64,000 nt of DNA from Rhizoctonia solani. Its lineage: Eukaryota > Basidiomycota > Agaricomycetes > Cantharellales > Ceratobasidiaceae. Location of the stretch: positions 1,240,001 to 1,304,000 of the forward strand of contig NC_057374.1 of NCBI RefSeq assembly GCF_016906535.1. Reading direction: 5' to 3'. Of the stretch, positions 37,956 to 49,765 are shown piece after piece. How positions within the stretch are numbered: position 1 is the stretch's first letter; every line of letters begins with the position of its first letter. Both the position numbers and the translations under genes were made by a program. Under the pieces are notes generated by a model. That model saw only the letters and a program-made list of their open reading frames with translations, did no database searches and was not told the origin of the DNA.

Positions 37956-39412
37956 GGTCTGCTTGGTCGGATGAGCTCGAGGGTGCCTACTTCTTATAAG
38001 ACGGGAATTACATGTTCAGCTGGACCGGGTCCGAGTTATATCCCACAGCCTTGTGGAGGTGCCTGGGACGCTTCCGACACTAGATCTGCAACTCGCAATT
38101 CGATCAGAACGTGTCTAGTGCACGGTGTTCCTGGCTATCACTTTAACCTTGGTAAACATTCTATTGTGGGAGCCGTGGCGTTTCTTGGCACCGCTTCATA
38201 TATTAGATGGTGCGCATTGCGATATAGCGGGGATAGTTTGCGGGTATTATAAACCAAGATATATTGACCAAGATGAGACCAGCTTGGACTACCAATTTAA
38301 CTTCCCAACAAGAACACCCCATATACGCCACCGCGTGTAAATTTCTTCAAACTCATAGAGGACTATATATGGTCAATTTTTCTTGGCATCTACCTAATTG
38401 TGCCTGAATATAAATTGCTAGTACGGTGCACGACAGCTGCCAGAACGTTGGTCAATTTCTTTGAAGAGAAAATATGTAAAAGTCTACACAAATGCAACCG
38501 ATGAATCCCTTGCTGGTGTGAAAGTCACACTAAAAACCAAAGATCCCGCGCAATTTCCGCGCTCATCTGGTGTTCGATCGGTTCAAAAGCCGCTGGTGCT
38601 TGTACAGTTTGCAATTCAGTGGATTTGACCGAACGAGTACCTGCGCAAGTTAAACTTGACGTAAAGTCACCGGAGAGTACGAATACTGGATTCCAGTGTT
38701 CTGGACCCAGTGCGGATGGTCCTTGACTAGGTATGGGCAGAAAAACAATGCCTCTCAGTGCGCTAGCTACGAGCCAGAGATACCAAGCCCTTGAACTTCC
38801 CACTTATCAGTATGACTACGGCGCTACCGAAGCGTCCGAATCATTATACTCCATCCATCCCGTTCGTCGATTTGCCTGCCACCCTCTGGGTTCCAAAACT
38901 TACACAGCAAAGCTCCACATAGATTACACACGCGGATGGGCGTCTTTTCTTGGGCTTGGCACGCGAATCCGAACGCCTGGTCAAATGGACATCTCTGGAT
39001 CAGGTACCGGGCAACTAAATCGTGGCAAAAGCACATTCCCGATACAACTCACTCCCCTAAACGCTGGGTAGAGGCTCCACAGTATCTACAATATCTGAAT
39101 AAGGAAACTCAAATATAGATACACCTGTTGACGGCTCGATGGACTTTTTCCACTTTAGTGATGAAAGTGGAACTATACATGCGTGACATGGAGTAACGCA
39201 AGCCACCCAATCCACCTAACTTTATTAGAATAAGCAAGTAATCCAGTGGGTTTTGCCAATCGAGAAGCCCAACCGATCATGTACATATTTACTTTAACAC
39301 AACGATGCCTGGAGCCAACATAACCGAATATACATCCATAAGTTAGAATCAACGATGACATGAATAAAACCTTATTCTCAACCATGGGACTAGAAATATC
39401 ACAGTAAAAAAA
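37956..39412. other. Intergenic between tandem paralogues
   Basis: About 1.45 kb. A minus-strand frame at 38525-38803 contains QGPSALGPEHWNPVF, faintly like the small gene at 42140, but it lacks a convincing start or end. No transposon signature was seen. Confidence 0.4.
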
Positions 39413-41108
39413 TCATGATGAAGAGGCTGAATACGCAGGAGGCGACGGTAATTCTGACTGCATCCTTGAAGGTCCGGAAAGCGAGTTAGGATCGAACGGT
39501 TCAGCATTTATTGGTCCTAAGGTGTGTGCGTCTGGATTTATAAGATGTCGTCGTTTCTCTGAAAGAGCCATGCTTGAGCGGATAGTGTTAGTATCCCAAG
39601 TGAATAGATAGTGTTCCTGTTGTCTGCCCCCGTTGCGGAAAGTGAATAGGGACTTGCAAGTGGAGGGCTACAATCCATTACTCGAGCCACCATGATGTGA
39701 TCCTGCGAAAGTGAGGGAGGTTCCTGTTGTTGGGACTGGCGTATATTGAATTCCAGGATAGTATACTGGCTCGATATCGGGCTTTTCTTCGAGTTCATTT
39801 CCTCGGCGGTGTCGCTTATAGCAGAAAAATATGAGTAGTGCTATAATGATGATTGAAACTATCGGAACAGCGACTGCCACGCCAATTATTGCAGGGACCG
39901 CTCTGATATGAAAGTCAATACATGGGACATCAAGTGCTATGGTAAATGATCCGGCTTACAGTCCGTTTGATGGCATAGAAGTAGCTGTTGCAGTCGCACT
40001 GGTGGTAAAGGTAGTCGTTCCTCCGGGGTACATCGTTGAAAACCTTCCGGCGGTTACGGTTGATGCTGCCTCCAAACAGGCAGTCTCAGATGTCACAGAA
40101 ACTTTGCGTGACCCAACAACGGCCGAGTGCCCCGCGAATCATACGCCACCACTTTATGAACAGGTCAATCGGGAACTTGAGGTGAGTAATAAACGCATAT
40201 ATACGTACGCCAATAATCAAGGCCCGCCCCCATATCTAGAACAAAACCCTAATAGGAATTCGAATAAGTACTACTTAGTTTTGGATAAGCACATTAAGGA
40301 AAATACTCACCAAAGGGCTTGTCAGAAAGTGTATTGTCTTTTGATGTCGGCCCTAATATGACAGATCAATTGCTGGGACTTTGGTCATATTAGCAAACAG
40401 CTGCTCACAAGGGGTGCAATCTCTAGTCTGTACGGCGGTGTACCATTCTTGATGTTGATCCAGGACATCTGGCACTGCCCACTAATCTAAAGTGAGCCAC
40501 TTATCAAGTTGGCTGGTTTTATTACAACATTACCTATCTCCTGTTACTTCAACGTCAAGTGTCGAAGGCGTGAGAGGGTTTGTCACATTACACCCTGGTT
40601 GGGGCGTAAACGTCGTGGTTCTTTCCAGCATCTTTCAGAGACTCAATGAGCCCAATCACAGACCAAGATGTAATTAAGAGAACTTACGCCACTAGTGTAG
40701 TCCTCCGAGTCGAACATGGAAGATCCGAATGCAATACCCTCTGGTAAATTTGCAGTCCAGTTTAATTTCCCAGTCAGGTCTATACCGAGGCGTTCATCGA
40801 ATTGCGATACCAAACTTGTCTATCGAACCACTTACCCCTATTGTGGAATTGTACGCGATAAGGCTCGTATCCTCCGGCATAGAACACACCATGATAAGGT
40901 GCTTTGGGTAGGGGGTTCGCGGTGTTAATACTCCAATATTCCCAAGTAGCATTAGAACATTGTGGGATAGTTCCGGCAACTGCAAGTGCGTTTGTCTGCA
41001 TAGTTAGCCCTCCGTTCTACACTCAAGCTGCTGCTGCGACCAAGGCCTTGATTGACTCACATCAAAGTAGAAGTTCGATGGGTCCCACGGAGGGTTTCTC
41101 GCGGACAT
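39413..41108 (-). pseudogene. Single-pass membrane protein, tandem paralogue C (decayed)
   Basis: Third tandem copy. The start MSARNPPWDPSNFYFD at 41108 and the blocks IPQCSNATWEYWSINTA, YHGVFYAGGYEPYRVQFHN and STMYPGGTTTFTTSATATAT keep the family pattern. Two reading-frame breaks separate it from copy B. Near 40135, where B reads YDSAGHSAVMG, one base is missing and the frame soon meets a TGA. Near 39670, two bases are missing before the SPPLASPYS block, creating a TAG right after SSNG; a four-base loss near 39600 restores the original frame for EKRRHLINPDAH and the ending PPAYSASSS at 39413. The membrane helix (AVAVPIVSIIIIALLIFFCY) is intact. Most likely a recent pseudogene, though assembly indels cannot be excluded. 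Confidence 0.62.
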
Positions 41109-41824
41109 GGTTCAACCGTTTGAACAACTCGAGGGTGCCTGTTGCTTATAAGCACCAAACTCACACACTCCGTTGGGTGTTTAATCTAGACTTCATTGCC
41201 TCGTGACAGTTCCTGGGCTACGTTGCTTTACCTGAAATTCATTGCAGCGTGTCCAATTCGGTATGGCTGTGGACAGCAATGTCCTGGAATGTCATTTTGA
41301 TCTAACCGTATCCGCTATAGGACCTCTCCGTTTATGGCGTGGCTTCACATACCGGACGGTGCTGATTATGAGGTCATGGCGGCGTAAGAAGTATACGCAG
41401 CAAGCAGTGAAGTGTCATGGGCTTGGCCATGTCGGTTGCTTGATCAAAGGGACATGTATGCACTGCATGCAGCACTCTTAAACTCAATTGCCCCCTGTGC
41501 TGCGCAAGTCGTGACCCTTTGTTTTTACAGTGACAGTCTACCGCAGCGCACCAACCCAATATACCACCGCCAGACCTTGTATATGCGTATCGACGTGACA
41601 GTATAACCTTTCACAATAACTCTAAGAAAATAAACCCGCTAAGCTTTACAATTCCCATACAATAGGTGTGATCGCTAGTCAATCTCGAACAGAAAGAGTA
41701 GCACCCTGCAGTACGATGCCACAGCTCAAGGCACACCAAACCCCCTTAATAAACAGACAATTCCCACCATCACTATAACTGACCATCGGAGCGCCTACGC
41801 CCCCTGCGCCTCGCCCCACTCGCT
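41109..41824. other. Intergenic, no supported gene
   Basis: About 700 bases upstream of copy C. Several short frames are open on both strands but none shows a domain or a clean exon structure. Confidence 0.4.
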
Positions 41825-42140
41825 TTATCGATTTTCTGGGCACTCTGGATTCAGAAAGCAATTCAGCGGGAACTAGATACGGTTAAGGCCGCGCTCGGGC
41901 TTGGCATATTAGGCCGAGCCCCTCATCTTGCACAGAGATTTCGGAATCAGGGTCGATCGGTGCCGAGGGTTTCTCGGTTTTGGCAAATCCCACCCCCCCT
42001 TTGAATAGAGTTACACAGGCCCGCGTACATAACCCTGTATTGAATAAAAGTGCTACCCCTTGGTCTTTGTTGTCCTCCTCGACATGGTGCCAAAATGTCC
42101 CAGGCCCCAGCGCTCCAGGTCCGTCAAACGATTGAGACAT
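41825..42140 (-). CDS. Possible small protein of unknown function
   Basis: Weakly supported. The ATG at 42140 follows a region with a TATA-like stretch (TATATATTTCACG on the minus strand) and reads MSQSFDGPGALGPGTFWHHV, with one Cys pair further on in FNTGLCTRACVTL. The frame stops at 41883. Alternatively a 61-base intron with a CTTAACC branch-like site gives EISFPLNCFLNPECPENR and a TAA at 41825. Either way it is about 85 residues. No signal peptide. I do not recognise it. Confidence 0.3.
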
Positions 42141-42810
42141 GTTGACACCTCAATCAGTATTCGGAAAGTATGACAATACAACTTGTTTTTGTGTATATGC
42201 GGCGCGATAGCTGCGTGAAATATATATGATAGATCGAAAGTATGATTCTCAAAGGCGGAGAATACAAGGTGGTAGCTCCAAGTCGACCCAATCTCGACGC
42301 GGGAACGATATCATTTTATCACCAATGAACACTGCCACCAACTCAATGTGGAGCTATGTGTACGTCAACGTCCGAGACAACTTGTAATTTATGCCTTGGG
42401 TGAATGTCTCTTGGACTAGTGCTTACATAAGTAGCATTTCTTATCCGGCACGGCACGTCTAAGAAAAGGATAATTGACCACCTCGGTCAAAATTTGAGAA
42501 TCACTGGGTGTATGCGGACATGGGGTTGGAGTTGGAAATGATCAAAGCTCTGCCTGTGCCGCATGGAGATCAAGATTCGCCGGGCACGGCTTCGCGAACC
42601 TGCTGCGTGCGATTGTTGGATGCGGGATTTGCTATGAACCCATCAATTTTTGGATCACAGACCAAGGAACTGACCAATTAACAAGCAGGCCTAGGGAGAA
42701 GTTCGCGTTGGGTATAAGATATAGGTAAGAAAAGACAAAAAGGGCATATCGAGAAAGTGTAGTAAACGAATAAAACCTAAATTTCATGGCATAGCAAGTT
42801 CCCCTTAATC
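42141..42810. other. Intergenic, no supported gene
   Basis: About 670 AT-rich bases between two minus-strand genes. No gene or repeat was recognised. Confidence 0.4.
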
Positions 42811-43682
42811 TTACTCGTCCTCTTCAAGATCGACGCCTCGATTACTATAGTAGTTTATCAACCAAGCCTTTGCCGATTCGTAGTCCTTTTCCAGCCTCGG
42901 CATGAGAAGTTCGATGCGACGTAATGCTTGGGGTTCGGTGAGATCGACACCCTTGATCTCGTCTCGCTTGTGGCCGTAATGTTGGATATGCTCGCAAGAC
43001 TCTTGGACTTTTTTCACCCCGAGCGCCGCAGATGAACCTTTCAAAAAGTGACCTTTGGACGAGAGAGTCGCGAAGTCCTTTTGGTTTCTATCCACGATCA
43101 TGATCAATCGGGCATTAGATCACCCAAGTGTAAAAAAAAAAAAAGATAATGGGATTGTTACGCACAGGGCATCGTTCAGCTCTCCGAGTGTCGTGATAGC
43201 TTGCTTGAAATAATCGCGGACAATATCACTGGAAAATTCGCAATCATCCTCTTCATCCATCTCGGTTATTTGGTTGAACACGCTTTCGTCAATGTCCAAT
43301 GTCTCGATGGCCTGTGTACAAATCATATGTAAACCCTGACTATCGTTGCCCTAACTTGTGAGATGACACACATCGGGTATAGATTCGTTGAGGGCGGCAG
43401 AAGACTTGTCTTTGCTCTTGTCTTTGTCCTTGCCCTTTTCTGCACCTTGCCATCTTCTGATTCTTGGGAGTTGGCTTGGGTGGAGATGGGTGCCGGAGTG
43501 GCCGCTTGGCTTCTCGGCGTGGCTGGCTTGACAGAGCCGGCACGGGCGGCGGCAGGACTAGCTGGAGTGGCGGCAGCAGAGGCAGGCACAGGGACCGGAG
43601 AGGCAGCGACAGCAGGAGGAGAGGTGGGTGGAGGCGGACTGGTGAAGCGGCGTGCAGCCGAGGGCGAGGTAGGAGCAGACAT
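42811..43682 (-). CDS. YPD1: Histidine phosphotransfer protein Ypd1
   Basis: Intermediate of the Sln1-type phosphorelay: it carries phosphate on histidine from hybrid kinases to Ssk1- and Skn7-type regulators, and so controls Hog1 signalling (family role). The start MSAPTSPSAARRFTSPPPP at 43682 opens an Ala/Pro-rich tail of about 100 residues, longer than in yeast. The HPt domain begins IDESVFNQITEMDEEDDCEF, then IVRDYFKQAITTLGELNDAL, and the active site is FATLSSKGHFLKGSSAALGV, with the phosphorylated His in GHFLKGSS. The last helix is LRRIELLMPRLEKDYESAKA, ending DLEEDE at 42811. Three exons. It is usually single-copy in fungi. Confidence 0.92.
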
Positions 43683-44135
43683 CGTCAGTCAGAGTCAAGA
43701 AGGAAGGAAGAGAAAGAGAAAGAGGAAAAGGTCCGGGTTGCTGTAGATCCGGGATCCAGAGCCGGCGGGTAATAGGGTGGGAAGAGGGTCGAAACTCGAC
43801 ATGTGCGGTCCCGCTTTCGGAAATATGACGTCGGCTCGCGTGTCCCATTGGGTCTTGCCCTTTGTTTCTATTCTCTCCCCCTCATCTAGTTACCACCTCA
43901 CTTTCCACCGCTGTGCCTGTCTCTGCACGACACATCCTCTTCTCACGTATCTCCGTATACGGACTCCCTTCGAACCCCTTGTCCTACCTCCATGTCCATG
44001 ACGTTCATCGATCGATTTAGACTTGAGTGTCCATCCGTCATATCTCCGACAAGCGCCCGGCGGTAACCTCAGCTAAGCCCCTATTAGTCCTTGTAATTAT
44101 TTCAGCTTTCCTCGATCACCTGCGACGCGATCGCC
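43683..44135. other. Divergent promoter region
   Basis: About 450 bases between YPD1 and the secreted-protein gene, with C/T-rich stretches on both sides. No gene is seen. Confidence 0.45.
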
Positions 44136-45297
44136 ATGAGACCAGTTGCGTTTTTCGTGCTGTGCGCCGCCTTTACGCAGGGTACTGTTGGTGTTAGTAT
44201 AGGCTGGCCTTGGAGAAATAGTGGTACGTTGCTTGTTGCTTGTTGCTCGGGCGGGACCGTGTGGGGCGGCTAATGGGCTGGATACAGATACCCAGCAGCG
44301 ACTTGGCAACGATCCGCCATCTGGTTGGCACGACCCTGCAGACGGTGGTGGACGAATGCTTGACGTATGTTTCGACAAGGTTATTATACCGCTGAACCAA
44401 ACTCTTACGTTGTTCCATTGAATTCTAGTACTCCACTATCTATTACGGCGAACCATTGAATGTTATTATCAGCGGCAATTCACACCCTGACGTTCTTACG
44501 CACCAAGGACTGCATAAATATGCAAAGTACCACATTTCAGTCATGTATTGACAAGATAGGGGCTAAAGTGAGCTCTTTCAGATCTATAGGTTTTTCAGAG
44601 GAATGTCTAGGTCTTCACTTGGGAGACTTGCATTCCGCCGACCTGGGCGACGGAGAAGGTCGCAAATACGAGCAATTCCTAGGTACGTTTTCCCTACTCC
44701 TGTCGATATACTAGCCCCCCGCTTGTTCCAGACAGCCCCACATGGCACTAACAAAATCCCGCTTATCACGGCTACAGCTCGCCAGCACTACTTTCCGATA
44801 TGGGGCACGTGTTGGGAATCACTGGCGGGCGGAAACCATTTCCGTGCGTGGCAGCAAAAAGATACCAAGGCGTGGTTCCTGGCGTACGTTTTGACCTTGT
44901 TCGGTTTGGATGGATACTAATTTGAGTTATCTGCCGTCATATTGCGTCGATTTCGACACGTTATTATGACAGTGTCTCAAAGGAAAAGGTACGCCCCACT
45001 CTTATCTTTTTTTTTCTTTCAACGAGATTGACACGGGGAACAACAGTATGTAGGAGAACATCACCAAATTATCGATGATGGATATAATATTGGAAGAGAC
45101 TACCTCGTTTCGCGCGCACTTCGCAAAGGGGCGCGCGTCGAATGGAGGGAAGACTTGTTGAAAGAAGGTAACGAGGGTACGTTTGTAGATCCCCCACCCG
45201 AGGCACCCTTATTTGACTCGCTGCCTGTGCAGAAATCAATCATGGGATCGCCCAAGACGGACGGGTGGCAGTTTTGACCGTTGACTACGCCCTTTGA
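44136..45297 (+). CDS. Secreted protein of unknown function
   Basis: The start MRPVAFFVLCAAFTQGTVG at 44136 is a typical signal peptide, so the product is probably secreted. Exons then read QQRLGNDPPSGWHDPADGGG, YYGEPLNVIISGNSHPDVLT, SLGFSEECLGLHLGDLHSAD, HYFPIWGTCWESLAGGNHFR and DDGYNIGRDYLVSRALRKGA. It ends VLTVDYAL with TGA at 45295-45297. Five or so short introns keep the frame. The Cys pattern (ECLG, GTCWES) and the GGNHFRAW block are conserved in a secreted family I recall from many Agaricomycetes, including non-pathogens. No enzyme motif is visible, so function is unknown. Confidence 0.75.
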
Positions 45298-45861
45298 CGA
45301 CTCATTGCAGAATATACCCTTCGCCACATCTAGATGATTGAACCCCCTAATGTATGAAATATCCATGTATGCGCCATGTATGTATGTATTTATCACAGTA
45401 CACGGAATGAAACTGTACAGAACAGAAAAAGCGGACTTCCTTAAACCGTCGTCTAATTAGAACGAGAAACTCCCGGACAGAATCAGAACCAGAATCGAGT
45501 AGATTTGGACCAAGCTAGCGGGTTACACAAGATTAAACAATAACTCAACTTTTTCCCGGGAAGATAACTGTACAACCTAGAACGATAAAACAGCGATAAA
45601 GGATCCAACAACAAGACACAAGAAAAAGAGCAAGTGGTAGGGAACGAAGGAGAGTCAGGGGAGGGGGTCAAGATATTAATGTAATATCCTACGATACCGA
45701 TCATCGAAATAAAGTCAAAGAGTGGTGGAATCAAAACCAAAAAAAAGAAGAATCCAAGAAACGAACGAAGAGAGTATCCAGCACCCACTAATGTCACTTG
45801 TACAACTACACGAACAAAAAAACAAAAGCAAGACAAAGAGCACTCCCCGCGGATACAACAG
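45298..45861. other. Convergent 3' untranslated regions
   Basis: About 560 bases between convergent stop codons. A TATG/TGTA microsatellite-like stretch lies near 45361-45390. No gene is seen. Confidence 0.45.
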
Positions 45862-47633
45862 CTATCGAGCAACCTTGTCCCTAAGCTCAGCACTCTTGAG
45901 TTTGACTCGAAGCATTTCAAGTCGAGTCTCGTATCGGTGCGCAACTTGAGCCCGTCTCCGCCGGATGTCCTCCATTTCCTTATGAAGCTGAACCGTTTCC
46001 GGATCATCCGCGTCGACGTCCGCCGCCACTAAACCGTGTCCTTCCTCGTGTACGGTCGGAGGCTGAGGACTGCGCGAACGGATGCTCCCTCCGTTGTTGG
46101 ATAGCGATAGCGAGCGAGCCTTGTTGTTTGGGCCTAGTGTGCCAGGCACAGGGGCAGCAATGTGCAATGATGAACTGGAGCCTTTTCCCCCTACCCGCGC
46201 TGTCCGCCGTCTCGTTGAAGCCGATGGAGAGCCATAGCCGTATCCGTCCGCTGGCATCAGTCCCATCTCGCTTGGATGGTTGACGTGCGTCCATCCTAAA
46301 CCAGCCCCGCTTGACACACCTCCCACGCCTGCCATTCCCATCGCTCCGCCCGCACCGCGGTACTTGGTCAGCACGGTGAGCTCCAAGCCGTTGAACGCAT
46401 CGAGCATTTTTCGACCTTCCCGCTCGGTGCGCGCCATTGCCTCCCTCAGTTCCGCCGGGGACTTGTCATCGTACTCGCTTAAATCGGCGCTCATGCTCAT
46501 TTCGCTCTCGGTCTTGCTTCGCACTTCTGAGTCTACTCCGCTTCCGTATCCATGCGTGTGCCCATGGCGATGATACGAACTGGGCGGAGTCGCGTACGAG
46601 CGGGACGTCAACCCTGATCTACCTGTCCGTCTCGAAGACAACGATGGCGCCTTGGCTCCTCCCACGCCCGCACTTCTCAAACTCGGATTTGAGCCACGGG
46701 GATAAGCGGCGGTGGAAGACGTCATCGAGAACATGGATGCGCTGTCGGGTGAGTCTGGGCGTGAATAGGACGAGTCGGGGTCTTGGGTGAAGTCCTTGGA
46801 CGAACGCCGTTGCTTGGTTCCTCGTCTGAGAAGACCGGTGACTGCTGTGGCGACCGTAGATGCTCGGGAAGTTGTTGATCGGATGGAGCGTGAGCCGGCG
46901 GGAGTGTGGGGCCTGGATGTGGACATGGTCATGGAAGGGGGGCGGGGGCAAGGTGGAAGTTGGAGTCTGGACGGCCCAAGGAATGTCGTTTGGTAGCGTT
47001 CACTGTTGATGTCGAAGGGTCTTTTTTGTTGCCTATTCGAACATGGTGTGTCTCGCGGGTGGGTGAGAGGCGGCCTGAAAGCGTTCAAACAAACTAGCCC
47101 GCAGGTCTCGATAGGTCTCATCGCTTGTGTGAATGTGTAAATATAGCTGTTCAAGTTGTGCGAGTTTAAGACGCTCACTCGATCATCCCCTCGGCATGGG
47201 ACCTCATCAACTCGTTCAATCGCTCGGCCATAGTTTTTCTAAATGGGAATCCATGAGCCTTGGGCGTTTTGGGGATGACAAAGGTTGGTAAGCTCACGTT
47301 ACACCATCCACCACTGTCGAACGGTGCGACTCGGACTCGGCGGGAGCGGTCGCAGATCGGCGTAAATGGTCGACGCGGACGGTAACCTCGGCATCCGGAT
47401 CCTCTTTGGGAACGTCAGGTGCTGGCTTTGATTTCGATTTGTTGTACTAATGAATCCAGGTCCCTGTGAGCACGAGGCAGAAATGAAGTGAAATAATCCC
47501 ACACACGCACCCATTTCGACTTTATGACTGCCACCGGCGACGTAGTAATCGCATCCCGACTCTTCTCCTTTTCATGCCGCGACCTGACCGGCGAATGTTC
47601 CGTGCTCTTTCGACTCGAGAAGAATCCCATCAT
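45862..47633 (-). CDS. Conserved coiled-coil protein of unknown function
   Basis: I recognise the type, not the role: a basidiomycete protein with an N-terminal degradation-like or assembly helix and a C-terminal coiled coil. Exon 1 starts MMGFFSSRKSTEHSPVRSRH at 47633. Splicing gives PDVPKEDPDAEVTVRVDHLR, then TMAERLNELMRSHAEGMIDD and ETYRDLRASLFERFQAA, the best-conserved block. One intron of only 40 bases (near 47021-47060) is needed to join ARHT to IERYQTTF. A long Ser/Arg/Gly-rich exon follows, including ELREAMARTEREGRKMLDAF. It ends in a charged helix, MEDIRRRRAQVAHRYETRLE to ELRDKVAR, with the stop at 45862. About 560 residues, probably cytosolic. Confidence 0.7.
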
Positions 47634-49765
47634 GATCGCACGCCCACCCACTCAGGAAAGAGACAAGAGGCCGCAAAAATACAGTCCAACAAAAATAAAA
47701 ACGAAAACGAAAAAGGAGATGGCAAGCGAGAGTTTTGAGTAGGAATGGCAGGGCAAGGTCGGATTTAGAGCTTCAGAATCATACAGACGATAGAAGGGAT
47801 CGGTTCAGGCCGGGCGGTCGTCGCTCACTACGAATACCTCAGGGCTACCCCATAATTACCAATTCCTGAACAGTTGACCCTGTTCGGCGGTTACACGGTC
47901 AAACAACCCGCCCTCGCCACCTCTTCAGGCGTTATATTTATCAATTCCAGTGCTACTGGAGTGTTGATCTTCAAGTCTGCCTGTCAAACTACGTTCCTCC
48001 CCATTCAACTTTCAGTTCAACAAACGCGTAAGTAGGTATTCAGTACACGTACAGAAGAGTAATATGCCAACTCCCTTTCTCCTTTCGATTCCGGCGGTAC
48101 TTCTAGTCCATCAACAATGTCGGGGTCAAATCAAACTCAGGGGGGGTAAATACCCGATCGGGAATATGTGCACTTTGACCTGGGCGGGGCACGTACCCTA
48201 GAAGTCGCCCACGGGAGAATCAGCACGTGGAAGTATGAAAACATCTGTCTGATTCGGGACCGACAAATCGCACAATCACCATTTAATGTTCGACGAACGT
48301 GATGTTAATTAGCTGGTAGGGCTGAAAACTTGATGACCCTACTGATATTGTTCGTCTCACTCGATCGACCTGTTCTCTGTTAAAGCGAATGTGGACGAGC
48401 ACAAACGTACAATAAATCTTAAAGGTTATCGCACACGACCCTATCCCAAACCGATTCTCCTCATAGCCATCTTGGGAATCATTCAGTCGACTGCTGCGCA
48501 ACGTATCTCTACTGAAAAGGGTTCTAAGAATGTGCACTTCTATTTGATGAATATAAACTCCCCACATGGTGGTTGTTATTCATACTACAGAAGCAGGGTT
48601 CTGAATCTAGTTCAGGTGGCTGTTGTACCAGACTGTGGCTCACGCGTGTGTACATGGTTTTATAATCTAAGTTCGAGGAACTTAAAGGAGAGTCATTTGT
48701 ATAGAGGAATCCTATATGTAGCCATCAACTTCGGTGTTAATCTACACGTCTCAGGTAAGGCACTGCTGAATTTCCATCCTTTTGAACCAGCTATGACAAC
48801 AAGTCCCCCCCCCTCCCAGTGTATAACTCGAGGGTCAGTAAACTTATCAACCAACGTATAAATATCTCGTGCAAACGCTGTATGCCACCGGGTTCGCAAG
48901 GACCTACCAGACTTGAAGGAGTCATGGGACCTCACCCCTCCACTATAACGTTTCATTTTACTTACTGATATCACAAGTTATTGACTTACATTTAGGACTA
49001 CATATCATGTGCACACCGCGGTTATATATGACAATATCTATGGTACCTGTCGGAAATAAGAGTAGAATGCAATATAAGAGCCAACAATCCAAGGCCCAAG
49101 GAACAAATGATGACAGTCAAGCGGTTCGGGCGTGAGTTTACATCGGGGGTCACTTTCCTCTTAGTTAGTCTATTCTGTTAGGAATCTGCCGTAGTCACAT
49201 AAATTCAATTAATTTTGGCTACAACCCTGAGGAGGTAGTCAACCATGTACGAGAGGAAGGGGCACCGAATCGGCACAGAGAACGACAAGAGAAACAAAGT
49301 GCAAATTAAGAGACAAATATATGTATTTGTTTATTTTGCTAACAATGCTGTTTCAACCGCTCAAAGCACGATAAGGTTGTCTTATTGTAACCACAAACCT
49401 TTACCGGGGTGCCCAAAATCAAGGATGGGTGATTGTCAATCTAGTACCGAGTCGATTGATCTATGCATTTTTGAACATACTTCTCAGCCTCTTACACTAT
49501 CCATTGCTATACTAATCTTTCTAAGTGTGTACAAAGGGAAAGATTGTGACCTCTTATTCTTTTGCTAACTGTATGCGGCTTATGGTCAGAAACCGGGTAC
49601 ATGTATGCGTGCCCAACAGAAATACCAATTGGGGCTAACTCTTACCTCCGAACATTCCAATACTTTCGCAGCTCTGCTAGCAGATTCGAATTAAAAGCGT
49701 GAAAGCAAATATATTGTCAAACAGGGTTGATAGAGGTGCAATAAGTATACGAAATATCTATGTAT
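47634..49765. other. Gene-free stretch of about 2.1 kb
   Basis: The longest stretch without a supported gene. Frames at 48391-48861 (156 codons) and 49245-49568 are open but have no domain, no matching exons, and codon use unlike their neighbours. The composition turns AT-rich after about 48.2 kb. It may hold a non-coding RNA or decayed mobile DNA, but no terminal repeats or transposase fragments were recognised. Confidence 0.4.

Noticed and set aside
38525..38803. Minus-strand 92-codon frame with QGPSALGPEHWNPVF
   Set aside because: Only a short, vague similarity to the small gene at 42140; no promoter, exon pattern or domain.
33497..41108. The tandem membrane genes as transposon-borne repeats
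   Set aside because: Copies differ clearly, share intron positions, and lack terminal repeats, so ordinary tandem duplication explains them.
45483..46007. Minus-strand 174-codon frame rich in Phe, Leu and Ser
   Set aside because: It overlaps the real 3' end of the coiled-coil gene in another frame and comes from translating A/T-rich untranslated DNA.
48391..48861. Plus-strand 156-codon frame in the gene-free stretch
   Set aside because: A signal-like stretch (PILLIAILGIIQSTAAQ) lies inside rather than at the start, codon use is poor and there is no family resemblance.
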